A stretch of 64,000 nucleotides of DNA, from NCBI RefSeq assembly GCF_024171695.1, contig NZ_JAMTCF010000008.1, forward strand, positions 304,338 through 368,337, written 5' to 3'. The notes beneath the pieces are model-generated. The model was not told where the DNA came from. It saw only the letters and a list, made by a program, of their open reading frames with translations, and ran no database searches. This DNA comes from Actinosynnema pretiosum. Lineage in GTDB: Bacteria; Actinomycetota; Actinomycetes; Mycobacteriales; Pseudonocardiaceae. The translations under genes and the position numbers were made by a program. Shown here piece after piece: positions 51,441 to 61,085 of this stretch. Each line of letters opens with the position of its first letter. Within the stretch, counting starts at the first letter, position 1.

Positions 51441-54146
51441 TCACCCGCACGGCGGCCGGTACTCCAGCGAGTCGAAGTACCGGGACCACTCCTCGCGGCT
51501 GATCGGCTCGCGCACCGACGCGCACAGCTGCTCCACGACGTGGTCCAGGTCGAACTCCCAGTGCCGGAACGTCCCGTCCGCGCGCGCGGTCACCACCTCG
51601 CCCCAGGTCTCCCCGAACGACACCCCGTACACGCCCTCGCTGCTGCCGCTGATCCGCCCGGCGGCGCGCGGCCGGGAGGCGTCGGCCAGGTCCCACAGCC
51701 GCACGGTGTCGTCCCGGCCGACCGTGGCCAGCGCGGTGCTGTCGTGCCGGAACCCGAGCGCCCGCACCGGCTGCCGGTGCCCGTCCAGCTCGGCGATCCG
51801 GCGCGGCCCCTCCGGCGCCGACACGTCCCACAGCCGCACCGCGCCGCTCACCCCGCCCAGCGCGACCGTGCGGCGGTCGGGGGCGAGCGCGACCACGGAC
51901 ACGTCCTCCCCGTCGGACAGCTGCGCGGTCTGCCTCGGCGCGGTGGGGTCGGCGACGTCCCACAACCGCACCCGGCTCTGGTTGTCGGTGGTCGCCAGCA
52001 CCCGGCTGTCCCGGCTGAACGCGAGCGCGGTGACCCAGCGCGGGTGGTCGGGCAGCACGCCGATCAACCGGGGTTCGGCGGGGTCGGCGGCGTCCCACAG
52101 CTCGACGGCCATCGCCTCCCGCACCAGCGCGAGCAGCTTGCCGTTCGGCGCGTAGGACAGCTGGGTGACCTGGCCGTCGAAGGTGTGCGCGGCGACCGGG
52201 TGGCGGGCGTCGGTGGCGTCCCACAGCCGGGCGCCGGGGCTCTCCAGCGTGGTCGCGAACGCCTGCGCGGCGGAGGTCACGGCGAACGAGGTGACCGCGT
52301 CGACCGGGGTGGTGAGCGTGCCGATGCGCGGGTAGATGGCGTCGTCGACCGGTTCGCCGACGCGGGCGCTGGGCAGCGGGCGGCCGTCCGGGGACAGCGC
52401 GGGGGAGGTGCGCACGGACCGGCTGACCGTGCTGCCGGACTTGCCCGCGTGCGCGCCGAGCACCGCGTCGCGCAGGTCGTCGGTGCCGCTGAGCCGGTGG
52501 GCGGCGATCACCAGCTGGTCGGCGACCAGCGGGTCGCTCTCGCGCTTGCCGAGGGACTCGTTGGCGGCGAACCGGGCCAGCGCGATGTTGCGCTGCTCGG
52601 TCGCGGCCTCCTGGGCCCGGATGGTCTGCACCATCGCGCCGCCCGCGAGCAGCAGCAGCACCGCCAGCAGCGCCACGAGCTGGCGGAGCCTGCGGGTCTG
52701 CCGGTGCGCGAGGCGGCGCTCGCGGTCGCGGGCCTGGGAGCTGGCGGCGAGGAACTCGCGCTCGCGCGCCGACGTGCGGGCGCGCGGGCGGCGGGTCCAC
52801 TCCAGCGCGGTGTCCAGGCGGGTGCCCCGGTAGAGGGCGTCCGGGGCGCGGTGCAGGGAGATCCACGTCGCGGCGGCCTCGGTGAGCTGGCGCAGGGTGC
52901 GCAGGCCCTCGCGGTCCTCGGCGAGCCAGCCGCGCAGGCGGGGCCAGGAGCGGATCAGGGCCTCGTGGGCGATCTCCACGCGGTCGCGGTCGAGGGTGAG
53001 CAGGCGGGCGTGGGCGAGGCGGTCGAGCACCACGTCGACGTCCACGTCGTCGTCCAGCTCGGCGCGCGGCAGGCTGCGCTTGGTGTCCTCGGTGCCGTCG
53101 CCGAGCGCGGTCAGCCGCAGGAACACCTGGCGGGCCAGCTCGCGCTGCTGGCGTTCGAGGGAGGTGTAGGTGCGCTCGGCGGTCTGCGCGATGGCGTACT
53201 GCACGCCGCCCGCCGCCTCGTAACCGGCGAGGGTGAGCGTCGCGCCCCGGCGGCGGCGCCAGGTCTCCAGGAGGGCGTGCGAGAGCAGCGGGAGCACGCC
53301 GGGCTGGCCGGTCGCGTCGGCGACGAGGCGGGAGACCAGGGCGGTCTCGACGGTGCAGGAGGCCTTCACGGCGGGCTGCATGATCGCCTGGCGGAGTTCC
53401 TCGGTGCCCATGGGGCCGATGAGGAGCTGGTTGTCCTCCAGCGCGGCGACCAGGTCGGGGTGCTGGGCGCAGTGGCCGTAGAAGTCGGCGCGGACGCTGA
53501 TCACCACGTGCTGCGGGGCGTCGAGCAGCTCGGCGATGAACGCGGCGCGGCGGGCGGTGTCCGAGCAGAGCGTGAAGACCTCCTCGAACTGGTCGATGAT
53601 CACCAGGTCGGCGGTGGCCTCGGGGAGGGCGAGACCGGAGGCGGACGGGGTGGTGAGGAGCGTCGAGCCGGTGAACCGGGCGACCAGCCCGGCTTGCAGC
53701 AGCGAGGACTTGCCCGCGCCGGACGCGCCGAACAGGGCGGTGAACGGGGCCGAGGCGACCCTGGAGAGGAGGTCGTCGAGGAGCTGGTCGCGGCCGAAGA
53801 ACCACTCGGAGTCGCGGGTCTGGAACGCGGCGAGCCCGGCGTAGGGCGGGTGCTGCTCGACCGGCGGCGGTTCCTCGGGCGCGACGGCGGCGGCGACCTC
53901 GTGCCACCGGTCCTCCCAGGCGGCGACGTCGCCCTCGCAGGCGCGGACGTAGGCGAGGGTGACGGCGAGGCTCGGCAGCTTCCGACCGCCCGCGGCGTCG
54001 GAGAGGGTGGTGGCGGAGTAGTGGGCCTTGGCGCCGAGCTGCCGGTAGCTGTGCCCGCCCGCGCGGTCGCGCAGCGAGCGCAGGTCGGCGGCGAACTTGA
54101 GCAGCGGGGTGTCACCGACGTCCAGGGGACGCTCTCCACGCGGCAC
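51441..54146 (-). CDS. HTH-STAND NTPase-WD40 repeat protein
   Basis: A 901-aa signalling protein. Residues 14-90 are an XRE-like helix-turn-helix (FAADLRSLRDRAGGHSYRQL, then GAKAHYSATTLSDAAGG). An nSTAND1-type NTPase starts with PYAGLAAFQTRDSEWFFGRD (101-120), Walker A GASGAGKSS (140-148) and Walker B LVIIDQFEE with Asp185. A helical region runs to about 480 and a probable transmembrane helix lies at about 487-507 (LVALLAVLLLLAGGAMV). WD40 repeats form a C-terminal propeller (about 575-870; several end RLWDVADP or similar). The GTG at 54146 is chosen because GAGGGGG precedes it. The architecture is common in actinomycetes; roles in signalling or conflict are suspected but not shown here. Confidence 0.9.
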   Translation of the reverse strand: MPRGERPLDVGDTPLLKFAADLRSLRDRAGGHSYRQLGAKAHYSATTLSDAAGGRKLPSLAVTLAYVRACEGDVAAWEDRWHEVAAAVAPEEPPPVEQHPPYAGLAAFQTRDSEWFFGRDQLLDDLLSRVASAPFTALFGASGAGKSSLLQAGLVARFTGSTLLTTPSASGLALPEATADLVIIDQFEEVFTLCSDTARRAAFIAELLDAPQHVVISVRADFYGHCAQHPDLVAALEDNQLLIGPMGTEELRQAIMQPAVKASCTVETALVSRLVADATGQPGVLPLLSHALLETWRRRRGATLTLAGYEAAGGVQYAIAQTAERTYTSLERQQRELARQVFLRLTALGDGTEDTKRSLPRAELDDDVDVDVVLDRLAHARLLTLDRDRVEIAHEALIRSWPRLRGWLAEDREGLRTLRQLTEAAATWISLHRAPDALYRGTRLDTALEWTRRPRARTSAREREFLAASSQARDRERRLAHRQTRRLRQLVALLAVLLLLAGGAMVQTIRAQEAATEQRNIALARFAANESLGKRESDPLVADQLVIAAHRLSGTDDLRDAVLGAHAGKSGSTVSRSVRTSPALSPDGRPLPSARVGEPVDDAIYPRIGTLTTPVDAVTSFAVTSAAQAFATTLESPGARLWDATDARHPVAAHTFDGQVTQLSYAPNGKLLALVREAMAVELWDAADPAEPRLIGVLPDHPRWVTALAFSRDSRVLATTDNQSRVRLWDVADPTAPRQTAQLSDGEDVSVVALAPDRRTVALGGVSGAVRLWDVSAPEGPRRIAELDGHRQPVRALGFRHDSTALATVGRDDTVRLWDLADASRPRAAGRISGSSEGVYGVSFGETWGEVVTARADGTFRHWEFDLDHVVEQLCASVREPISREEWSRYFDSLEYRPPCG

Positions 54147-54444
54147 AGCCGTCCACCCCCTCGTGAGGTCGATTGTCTGTGTCTGGGTGACGCGGAGTCC
54201 AGGTCTGACGGGTGGTCCGGGAACCATACCCACCGGTCGGGTGGTGGGTGAACCTGTTCTGCGGTAAGGGAATCGAGTTGTGGCGACTGCGCGTGATCAT
54301 GTTAGTGGGGGATGGGTGAAGGGGACGCGCACCCCGTTCCCCCGTACGCCGCAACGGATCGCGGCTGCGCGGGGGAGGGGTTGGGCGAACCGGGGGTGCG
54401 GGGGCGGGGCCGGAGTGGGGTGGGGGGTGTTGGGGATTGGAATG

Positions 54445-54605
54445 GCGCGGGACGCGGGACGCGGACCACGGGACGCAGGGCGCGGGCTACGAGCCACGGG
54501 ACGTGGGACGCAGGGCACGGGCACGGGCCACGCCACGGGCCACGGGGCGCGGGGCACGGGAAGCGGGCCACGGGGCGCGGGACGTGGGACGTGGGACGAA
54601 CGGTG
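54445..54605. repeat. Degenerate GGGACGCGGG/GGGCCACG repeats
   Basis: A purine-rich run of short imperfect words such as GGGACGCGGG, CCACGGGACG and GGGACGTGGGACG. It is noncoding. Confidence 0.6.
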
Positions 54606-54771
54606 GGCGGGGGCGAGCGGAAGCCCGGCTTCGCTATCCCAGTTCGCCCGGCTTGCCCCCGGCCCACTCCACTGCCCCACCCCCGACCCGCCCTGCTTGC
54701 TCTCGGTCCGCTCGGCTCGCCCCTGTAACACCCTGCTTGCCAGGCTCGGGACTGTCCGGTTTGCTCGTGCG

Positions 54772-54854
54772 GGCTGGCGGGCTGGCGGGCTGGCGGGCTG
54801 GCGGGCTGGCGGGCTGGCGGGCTGGCGGGCTGGCGGGCTGGCGGGCTGGCGGGG
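54772..54854. repeat. 9-bp tandem repeat GGCTGGCGG, about nine copies
   Basis: Nine perfect consecutive copies with no interruption, so the array is likely to vary in length between strains by slippage. Confidence 0.95.
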
Positions 54855-54870
54855 CCTGAGCCGCCGCCGA

Positions 54871-55050
54871 CCCGGTTCCGGCCGGGTTCGTCGCGTTGGC
54901 GGGTGGCGGAGGCCTGAGCGTTCGTCGCCGTCGTCCCGGTTCCGGCCGGGTTCGTCGCGTTGTCGCCGGTTCGGCGGTGTGGCGCCGTTTGTTGCGGTCG
55001 TCTGCTGCGGGGGTGGCGCCGTTTGTTGCGGTCGTCTGGTGCGGGGGTGG
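54871..55050. repeat. Two pairs of direct repeats (28 bp and 34 bp)
   Basis: A 28-bp word starting CCCGGTTCCGGCCGGGTTCG occurs at 54871-54898 and 54935-54962. A 34-bp word starting GTGGCGCCGTTTGTTGCGG occurs at 54979 and again at 55013 with one mismatch. CCCGGTTCCGGCCGGG is nearly palindromic. The second pair ends 14 bp before the ROK gene stop. Confidence 0.85.
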
Positions 55051-55063
55051 TGCGGGGAGCGGG

Positions 55064-56530
55064 TCAGGCCAGGGCCGAGGTCACGTACGGCTCGGGGTCG
55101 GCCAGGATCGCGCGGACCGCGCTGGTCGCCGCGCCGCGCACCGCCGCTTCGCCGCCCAGCGAGGACGCGGTCACCGTCACCGGGGACCAGGCCGCGCTCA
55201 CCACGCGTCCGCCCAGCTCCGCCTCCAGGGTCGGGCGCAGCCAGGGTTCCAGGCGGGCGTACGCGCCTCCCAGCACCACCGCGGGCAGGCCGAGCAGGTT
55301 CACCGCCCCGGCCAGGGCGATTCCCAGCCACTTCGCCGCCGTTCGCACTGCTGCGACCGCCGGTGGAGCGGCTGCGTCGAGCAGGGTCAGCAGGGCTTCC
55401 ACGTCGTTCGCGCCCGCCGCGCGCAGGATCTCGTCCTGGCCCGCCAAACGTTCCAGGCAGCCGCGCGAGCCGCAGGTGCAGCGCGGGCCGTTCGGGTCCA
55501 CCGAGAGGTGGCCGATCTCGCCGCCGAAGCCGGACACGCCCTCGAACAGACCCGCGTCCACCACGATGCCCGCGCCGATGCCGATCTCGCCGGAGACGTG
55601 CACGAAGTCCCTGGGCACGTCGCCGTGCCACAGCTCGGCCAGCGCGGCGAGGTTCGCCTCGTTGCCGACCTGCACTGGCAGACCGCCCGCGTCCGCCCCC
55701 AGCAACCGGCCCAGCTCGCCGCGCACGTCCACCTCGCGCCACCCGAGGTTCGGGGCCACCCGGAGCACGCCGCTGGCCGACTCGACCAGGCCCGGCACCG
55801 CCACCCCGATGCCACCGACCGGCACGTCCTCCCTGGTCGCGGTGCGCACCGCGGCGGCCACCTCGCCCAGCACGACGGCCGGGGAGGACGCCCGGTTGTC
55901 GCTGTCGCGCACCCAGCGCTTGCGCACCCGGCCGGTCAGGTCGACCAGGCAGGTGGCCAGGTAGTCGACCCCGACCTCGACGCCGAGGCCGTGCGGCCCG
56001 GTGGGGGACAGGTGCAGCGCGGTTCCACGCCTTCCGGGGCCGCTGCGGGCCTCGGCCGCGCCCTCGACCACCAGCGCGGCGCCGATCATCCGGTCGACGA
56101 GGCTGGACACGGTGGCCTTGGTGAGACCGGTCCTGGTGGCCACGGCGGCGCGGGACGAACCGGGAGCGGTGGCGATCGCGTCGAGCACGAGCGCCGAGTT
56201 CAGCCTGCGGACGGTGTGCTGACCGGCCGGACCAGGACGGCTGGACGCGGGAGACCCCGGAGTGGAGCGGCTTGAGGGGGAGGAGGGCTGATGACCTGAG
56301 CGGCTGACAGCGATGGGCGGCGTTGGGTCCGGTTGGCCGAGGGTGGTGGACCGGGGCGGTTCCGCGTCGGTTCCGGCGGTCGCCTTCTCGTCAGCCGTCT
56401 CGCCGGTCGCCGCTCCGGCCGTCACCGGTGCCCCCGCCCCGGAAGCGCCCACCCGCTGCCCTGCGGTTCCCGGAGCGCTCTGCTTCGCTGTTCGCGGGGC
56501 TTGCCGGTTGGTCGGCTGCGGGCTGGACAC
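55064..56530 (-). CDS. xylR: ROK family transcriptional repressor, XylR-like
   Basis: A ROK regulator of about 488 aa. After a roughly 105-residue Pro/Ser/Ala-rich segment the winged HTH appears ([20 protein letters not shown], then [21 protein letters not shown]). The ROK sugar-kinase-like domain follows ([61 protein letters not shown] with the zinc-binding CxCGxxGCLE). It is divergent from xylA-xylB and probably represses them until xylose is present. The start is uncertain: ATG 56569 would lie inside the operator, so GTG 56530 is used. A start after the low-complexity part is also conceivable. Confidence 0.85.
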   Translation of the reverse strand: MSSPQPTNRQAPRTAKQSAPGTAGQRVGASGAGAPVTAGAATGETADEKATAGTDAEPPRSTTLGQPDPTPPIAVSRSGHQPSSPSSRSTPGSPASSRPGPAGQHTVRRLNSALVLDAIATAPGSSRAAVATRTGLTKATVSSLVDRMIGAALVVEGAAEARSGPGRRGTALHLSPTGPHGLGVEVGVDYLATCLVDLTGRVRKRWVRDSDNRASSPAVVLGEVAAAVRTATREDVPVGGIGVAVPGLVESASGVLRVAPNLGWREVDVRGELGRLLGADAGGLPVQVGNEANLAALAELWHGDVPRDFVHVSGEIGIGAGIVVDAGLFEGVSGFGGEIGHLSVDPNGPRCTCGSRGCLERLAGQDEILRAAGANDVEALLTLLDAAAPPAVAAVRTAAKWLGIALAGAVNLLGLPAVVLGGAYARLEPWLRPTLEAELGGRVVSAAWSPVTVTASSLGGEAAVRGAATSAVRAILADPEPYVTSALA

Positions 56531-56555
56531 CACTGGATAGTATCCGTCGAACGCG

Positions 56556-56578
56556 ATAAGTTCAGGCATCAAACTTAT
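56556..56578. promoter_or_regulatory. Putative XylR operator (ATAAGTT-N9-AACTTAT)
   Basis: A perfect 7-bp inverted repeat with a 9-nt spacer in an AT-rich spot, 12 bp before the xylA GTG. The AGTT...AACT half-site pattern is close to operators of ROK repressors. It overlaps the likely transcription starts of both xylA and xylR. Confidence 0.75.
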
Positions 56579-56590
56579 TGGAGGTTCACC

Positions 56591-57730
56591 GTGACCGACT
56601 TCAGCTTCGGCCTGTGGACGGTTGGCTGGCAGGGTCGTGACCCGTTCGGGGACGCGACCCGCCCCGTCCTCGACGCGCCAACGGCGGTGCGCAAGCTCGC
56701 CGAGCTGGGCGCCTGGGGCGTCACCTTCCACGACGACGACCTGATCCCCTTCGGGGCCAGCGCCGCCGAGCGGGACCAGCGGGTCTCCGCGTTCCGCAGC
56801 GCGCTCGACGAGACCGGGCTCGTCGTGCCGATGGTGACGACGAACCTGTTCACCCACCCCGTCTTCAAGGACGGCGGTTTCACCAGCAACGACCGGTCGG
56901 TGCGCCGGTTCGCGCTGCGCAAGGTGCTGCGCAACCTGGAGCTGGCCGCCGAGCTGGGCGCCAAGACGATCGTGCTGTGGGGCGGTCGCGAGGGCTCCGA
57001 GACGGACGCGGGCAAGGACGTGCAGGCGGCGCTGGAGCGGTACCGCGAGGCGCTGGACACGGTCGCGCAGCACTCCGTCGACCAGGGCTACGGGTTCCGG
57101 TTCGCGCTGGAGCCCAAGCCCAACGAGCCGCGCGGCGACATCCTGCTGCCGACCGTCGGGCACGCGCTCGCGTTCATCTCCACCCTCCAGCACCACGAGC
57201 TGGTCGGCGTGAACCCCGAGGTCGGCCACGAGCAGATGGCCAACCTGAACTTCGTCCACGGCATCGCGCAGGCGCTGTGGCAGAAGAAGCTGTTCCACAT
57301 CGACCTCAACGGGCAGAAGGGGCCGCGCTTCGACCAGGACCTGGTCTTCGGGCACGGCGACCTGCTCTCGGCGTTCTTCCTGGTCGACCTCCTGGAGAAC
57401 GGCGGCTACGACGGCCCCCGCCACTTCGACTACAAGCCGCTGCGCACCGAGGACGTCGACGGCGTGTGGGACAGCGCCGCCGCGAACATGCGCACCTACA
57501 CCCTGCTCAAGGAGCGCGCGCAGGCCTACCGCGCCGACCCCGAGGTGCAGGAGGCGCTGCGGGTCAGCGGCGTCACGGAGCAGGCCGTGCCGACGCTCGG
57601 CGAGGGCGAGTCCATCGCGGACTTCCTCGCGGCCGACGAGTCGTTCGACCCCGACAAGGCCGCCGAGCGCGGGTACGGGTTCGTGAAGCTGTCGCAGCTG
57701 GCCCTGGAGCACCTCCTGGGCGCCCGCTGA
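56591..57730 (+). CDS. xylA: Xylose isomerase
   Basis: A 379-aa class I xylose isomerase that converts D-xylose to D-xylulose with two divalent metals. The catalytic His/Asp pair is in [12 protein letters not shown] (His47, Asp50). Further signatures are [19 protein letters not shown], the metal ligand Glu in [32 protein letters not shown], and [25 protein letters not shown] 56591 has GGAGG 6 nt upstream. The TGA overlaps the xylB ATG (TGATG). Confidence 0.98.
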   Translation: MTDFSFGLWTVGWQGRDPFGDATRPVLDAPTAVRKLAELGAWGVTFHDDDLIPFGASAAERDQRVSAFRSALDETGLVVPMVTTNLFTHPVFKDGGFTSNDRSVRRFALRKVLRNLELAAELGAKTIVLWGGREGSETDAGKDVQAALERYREALDTVAQHSVDQGYGFRFALEPKPNEPRGDILLPTVGHALAFISTLQHHELVGVNPEVGHEQMANLNFVHGIAQALWQKKLFHIDLNGQKGPRFDQDLVFGHGDLLSAFFLVDLLENGGYDGPRHFDYKPLRTEDVDGVWDSAAANMRTYTLLKERAQAYRADPEVQEALRVSGVTEQAVPTLGEGESIADFLAADESFDPDKAAERGYGFVKLSQLALEHLLGAR

Positions 57731-59112
57731 TGGCGCTGGTCGCGGGCGTCGACTCCTCCACCCAGTCCTGCAAGGTGGTGGTGCGCGACGCCCAGACCGG
57801 CGCGCTGGTCCGGGAAGGGCGTGCTTCGCACCCGCCGGGCACCGAGGTGCACCCCGACGAGTGGTGGACCGCGCTGCGGACGGCCATCGACGCCGCAGGT
57901 GGGCTCGACGACGTCGAGGCCGTCTCGGTGGCCGCGCAGCAGCACGGCATGGTGTGCCTGGACGCGTCCGGCGAGGTCGTGCGACCCGCGCTGCTGTGGA
58001 ACGACACGCGGTCGGCGGGCGCCGCCGCGGACCTGACCGCCGAGCTCGGCGCGCAGGCGTGGGCGGACGCCACCGGCAGCGTGCCGGTCGCCTCGCTCAC
58101 GGTCACCAAGCTGCGGTGGCTGGCCCGGAACGAGCCCGAGGCCGCCGCGCGGGTCGCCGCCGTGTGCCTGCCGCACGACTGGCTGACCTGGAAGCTGCGC
58201 GGCGGCGGCGACCTGGCCGACCTGGTCACCGACCGCAGCGACGCGAGCGGCACCGGCTACTGGTCCCCGGTCACCGGCGAGTACCGGCCCGACCTGCTGG
58301 AACTGGCCATGGGCCGGGTGCCCGAGGTGCCTCGGGTCGCCGGACCCGCCGAGCTGATCGGCGGCCGGTACGGGGTCGGCGCGGGCGACAACGCGTCGGC
58401 CGCGCTGGGCGTGCAGATCCAGCCCGGTGACGTGGTGGTGTCCGTGGGCACGTCCGGTACCGCGTTCGCGCGGTCCGAGGCGGCGGCTGCGGACGGGACC
58501 GGGATCGTGAACGGGTTCGCCGACGCGGAGGGCACCTACCTGCCGCTGGTGTGCACGCTGAACGCCTCCCGCGTCCTGGACGCCACCGCCGCGATGCTCG
58601 GCGTCGACCTGGACCGGCTGTCCGAGCTGGCGCTGGGCGCGGAGGCCGGTGCGGGCGGGCTGGCCTTCGTGCCGTACCTGGAGGGCGAGCGCACCCCGAA
58701 CCGGCCGGACTCCACCGGGGCGCTGCACGGGCTGCGGCTGGACACGGCCACGCCCGGACACCTGGCGCGGGCCGCCGTCGAGGGGATGCTGTGCAGCCTC
58801 GCGGACGCGATCGACGCGCTGCGGGCCGTCGGCACCCCGGTCAGCCGGGTCCTGCTGATCGGTGGCGGGGCTCGGGCGCGGGCGGTGCGGGAGATCGCGC
58901 CCGCCGTGCTCGGGTGCCCGGTGCTGGTGCCCGAGCCGGGGGAGTACGTCGCCGACGGCGCCGCCAGGCAGGCCGCCTGGGCGGTCGGCGGCGCCGACGC
59001 CCCGCCGGTCTGGACGTCGCTGACCTCGGCCTCCTTCACCGCCGAGGCCACGCCGTTCGTGCGCGAGCGGTACGCCGAGGCACGGGACCTGACGGTGCCC
59101 CGGTTGGGCTGA
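57730..59112 (+). CDS. xylB: Xylulokinase
   Basis: A 460-aa FGGY carbohydrate kinase that phosphorylates D-xylulose to enter the pentose phosphate pathway. The N-terminal ATPase phosphate-1 motif is [29 protein letters not shown] and [10 protein letters not shown] contain the substrate-side Gln/His/Asp residues. The catalytic Asp lies in the [13 protein letters not shown] region, and [15 protein letters not shown] is the adenosine motif. It is translationally coupled to xylA. No dedicated xylose transporter is adjacent. Confidence 0.96.
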   Translation: MALVAGVDSSTQSCKVVVRDAQTGALVREGRASHPPGTEVHPDEWWTALRTAIDAAGGLDDVEAVSVAAQQHGMVCLDASGEVVRPALLWNDTRSAGAAADLTAELGAQAWADATGSVPVASLTVTKLRWLARNEPEAAARVAAVCLPHDWLTWKLRGGGDLADLVTDRSDASGTGYWSPVTGEYRPDLLELAMGRVPEVPRVAGPAELIGGRYGVGAGDNASAALGVQIQPGDVVVSVGTSGTAFARSEAAAADGTGIVNGFADAEGTYLPLVCTLNASRVLDATAAMLGVDLDRLSELALGAEAGAGGLAFVPYLEGERTPNRPDSTGALHGLRLDTATPGHLARAAVEGMLCSLADAIDALRAVGTPVSRVLLIGGGARARAVREIAPAVLGCPVLVPEPGEYVADGAARQAAWAVGGADAPPVWTSLTSASFTAEATPFVRERYAEARDLTVPRLG

Positions 59113-59132
59113 GGCGCGCGAGCGCGGGACTC

Positions 59133-59169
59133 GGGCGGGTGATCCGGGGGGTTTCCGGGTCACCCGCCC
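59133..59169. terminator. Hairpin after xylB
   Basis: A 15-bp stem with one mismatch (GGGCGGGTGATCCGG against CCGGGTCACCCGCCC) and a 7-nt loop, 20 bp after the xylB stop. Confidence 0.7.
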
Positions 59170-59259
59170 GCTCGTGCCGGGGGTGCCGCCGAAGGGCGCG
59201 GTTGGGGCGGGTCGCTGCGGGTAACCGGGCGCGATCCGCTCAGACCGGAGGTGGGAGCT

Positions 59260-59853
59260 GTGCGCGCTACCGTGCTCAACTGCACGTTGAAGAAGTCGCC
59301 CGCGCCGTCCAACACCGGGGCGCTGGCCTCGGTCGTGGTGGGGGCGCTCCGGGAACGCGGGGTCGACGTCGTCGAGCACCGGATCGCCGACCTCGACGTC
59401 GGGCCCGGTGTGGAGACCGACCTCGGGGACGACTGGACCGCCGTGCACCGGGACCTGCTCGGCTCGGAGATCCTGGTCATCGCCACGCCCACCTGGGTCG
59501 GCAGGCCCTCGTCCCTGGCCCAGCGGGTGCTGGAGCGGATGGACGCGATGATCTCCGAGCAGGACGGGGACGGCAGGCCCGTCGCCTACAACCGGGTCGC
59601 GGGCGTCGTCGTCACGGGCAACGAGGACGGGGCGCACCACGTCGTCAGCGAGGTCGCGGGCGGGCTCGGGGACATCGGGTACACGATCCCCGGACAGGCC
59701 TGGACGTACTGGAACATGGGGCCCGGCCCCGGACCCGACTACTCGGACACCGACCACGGGCACGAGTGGGCGCACAGCACCGGGCGGACCATGGCGGCCA
59801 ACCTGCACGCCGTCGCCGTCGCGCTGGCCGCGAACCCCGTCCCCGCGCCCTAG
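59260..59853 (+). CDS. Flavodoxin-like NAD(P)H-dependent FMN oxidoreductase
   Basis: A 197-aa flavodoxin-fold protein. The FMN phosphate loop is TVLNCTLKKSPAPSNTGAL, the isoalloxazine loop is IATPTWVGRPSSLAQRVLERMDAM, and the third contact is VVVTGNEDGAHHVVSEV. The C-terminal region AWTYWNMGPGPGPDYSDTDHGHEW is characteristic of this NAD(P)H-dependent oxidoreductase group. GTG 59260 is chosen over GTG 59251 because GGAGGTGGGAG immediately precedes it. It is monocistronic; the electron acceptor is unknown. Confidence 0.9.
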   Translation: MRATVLNCTLKKSPAPSNTGALASVVVGALRERGVDVVEHRIADLDVGPGVETDLGDDWTAVHRDLLGSEILVIATPTWVGRPSSLAQRVLERMDAMISEQDGDGRPVAYNRVAGVVVTGNEDGAHHVVSEVAGGLGDIGYTIPGQAWTYWNMGPGPGPDYSDTDHGHEWAHSTGRTMAANLHAVAVALAANPVPAP

Positions 59854-60202
59854 GGACGCCTGACCCCCGCGCTTCGCCGAGGACGAGAACGAGAACGAAG
59901 GCGGAGGCGGGGGCGGGGGAGCGGGTGGGCTCGCGGGTGTGGTGGTCCGGCCCGTGGGCCAGAGGCGTGCCGCGTGCAGGACGGCGCGCAGGACACCGCG
60001 TGCGGCGCCGCGCAGGGAAGACCGCAGCAGTGCGGCGCGGGAGAGCGGTGCGGGGGGAACCGGGATGTGTTCGTCGGGCATGAATCCGAAGCTAGAGCGC
60101 CCGGTCCACGCCCGGCAGTCGCAGATGTGCAAGTTGTGGACAACCACCGAGCCTGTGGACGAACCGCAGCGGGGACCGGGCGCGGGTGGTAGGGGCGACG
60201 GG
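59854..60202. other. Intergenic stretch with a possible but unterminated minus-strand frame
   Basis: About 350 bp between the flavodoxin gene and the DUF6480 gene. An ATG at 60081 on the minus strand (MPDEHIPVPPAPLSRAALLR...) has TAGCTT 7 nt upstream and a protein-like first 45 codons. The frame then becomes Pro/Ser-rich and stays open antisense through the flavodoxin and xylB genes, so no CDS is called. Confidence 0.45.
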
Positions 60203-60439
60203 TCAGAACAGGGCGGTCCAGCCCATCAGCTCCGCCACCACGAAGGCCACCACCAGGACGGTCAGGACGATGACCGCCACCAGGGTCACCACCGGCGCCA
60301 CCTTCGACGGCATCGGTTGGGGGTGGGACAGGCCTGAGGTCTGGCCCGAGTCCGGCGGCGTGTCGCCCGGCGCGACTCCGCCGCCCGGCTCCAGGCCCGG
60401 TGTGCGCGCGGGGTTGGGGTCAGGCGGTTTCGCGGTCAT
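60203..60439 (-). CDS. DUF6480-like small membrane protein
   Basis: A 78-aa protein with a Pro-rich cytoplasmic N-terminus (PNPARTPGLEPGGGVAPGDTPP, then SGLSHPQP, a conserved pattern of DUF6480) and one C-terminal transmembrane helix (VTLVAVIVLTVLVVAFVVAEL). TACACG lies 6 nt before the ATG, suggesting a leaderless transcript. The function is unknown. It is divergent from the nucleotidyltransferase gene at 60501. Confidence 0.8.
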   Translation of the reverse strand: MTAKPPDPNPARTPGLEPGGGVAPGDTPPDSGQTSGLSHPQPMPSKVAPVVTLVAVIVLTVLVVAFVVAELMGWTALF

Positions 60440-60500
60440 ACGGGGCGTGTACCCGACCGGGCCCGTGTGAATCCGACGTCACACGGGTAAACGAAATCCC

Positions 60501-61085
60501 ATGAGCGGCCTACAGGACGAGTTGCTGCGCACCCTGACCAAGGTGGCCAAGGCGCTGCGCGCTGAGGGCATCCCGTTCGCACTGGCGGGCGGCTGCGCGG
60601 TGTACGCGCGCGGCGGACCCTCCACCGAGCACGACGCGGACATCCTGGTCCGCGAGGAGGACGCCGCCGAAGCCGTGCGGGCGCTGGTCGCCGTCGGCAT
60701 GCGGGCGGCCGAGCCGCCGGAGGACTGGCTGCTGAAGGTCTACGACGGCGACCTGCTGGTGGACCTGCTCTACCGGCCCAACGAGCTGCCGGTGACCACC
60801 GAGACGCTGGAGCGGGCCGAGGAGCTGCAGGTCGGCTCCGTGGTGCTGCCGGTGATGCCCGCGACCGAGGTGATGATCGGCAAGCTCCTCGTGCTCGACG
60901 GGCACCGCTGCGACTTCAGCGCACTGCTGCCCTTCGCCCGCGCGCTGCGCGAGCAGATCGACTGGGAGAAGGTCCGGGAGGCCACCGGCCACTCGCCCTA
61001 CGCCGAGTCGTTCCTGCTGCTGGTGGAGCGGCTGGACATCATCGCGCCGGAGGTCGACCCGGTGCGGGAGAGGAGCGCGTCATGA
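60501..61085 (+). CDS. Nucleotidyltransferase-fold protein
   Basis: A 194-aa protein of the minimal nucleotidyltransferase superfamily: FALAGGCAVYARGGPSTEHDADILV gives the GG-x9-12-DxD active-site pattern (Asp45, Asp47), and a third acidic strand is DLLVDLLYRP. The C-terminal helices (PATEVMIGKLLVLDG) resemble the AbiEii/DUF1814-like group. It overlaps the BON gene by 4 bp, so it is the first of a coupled trio. The substrate (RNA, protein or small molecule) is unknown. Confidence 0.85.
   Translation: MSGLQDELLRTLTKVAKALRAEGIPFALAGGCAVYARGGPSTEHDADILVREEDAAEAVRALVAVGMRAAEPPEDWLLKVYDGDLLVDLLYRPNELPVTTETLERAEELQVGSVVLPVMPATEVMIGKLLVLDGHRCDFSALLPFARALREQIDWEKVREATGHSPYAESFLLLVERLDIIAPEVDPVRERSAS

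Larger units (their letters stand above)
54147..55063. other. 917-bp repeat-rich gene-free region
   Basis: It lies upstream of the STAND gene and downstream of the ROK regulator gene (both minus strand). It contains a degenerate GGGAC-type repeat (about 54445-54605), a 9-bp tandem array (54772-54854) and two pairs of direct repeats (54871-55050). Open frames on both strands are low-complexity artefacts. Confidence 0.6.

Noticed and set aside
47569..52155. 1528-codon plus-strand open frame across the GH74 gene and beyond
   Set aside because: It is the +1 shadow of the GH74 gene and then antisense to the LapA and STAND genes; Arg/His/Pro-rich without any fold.
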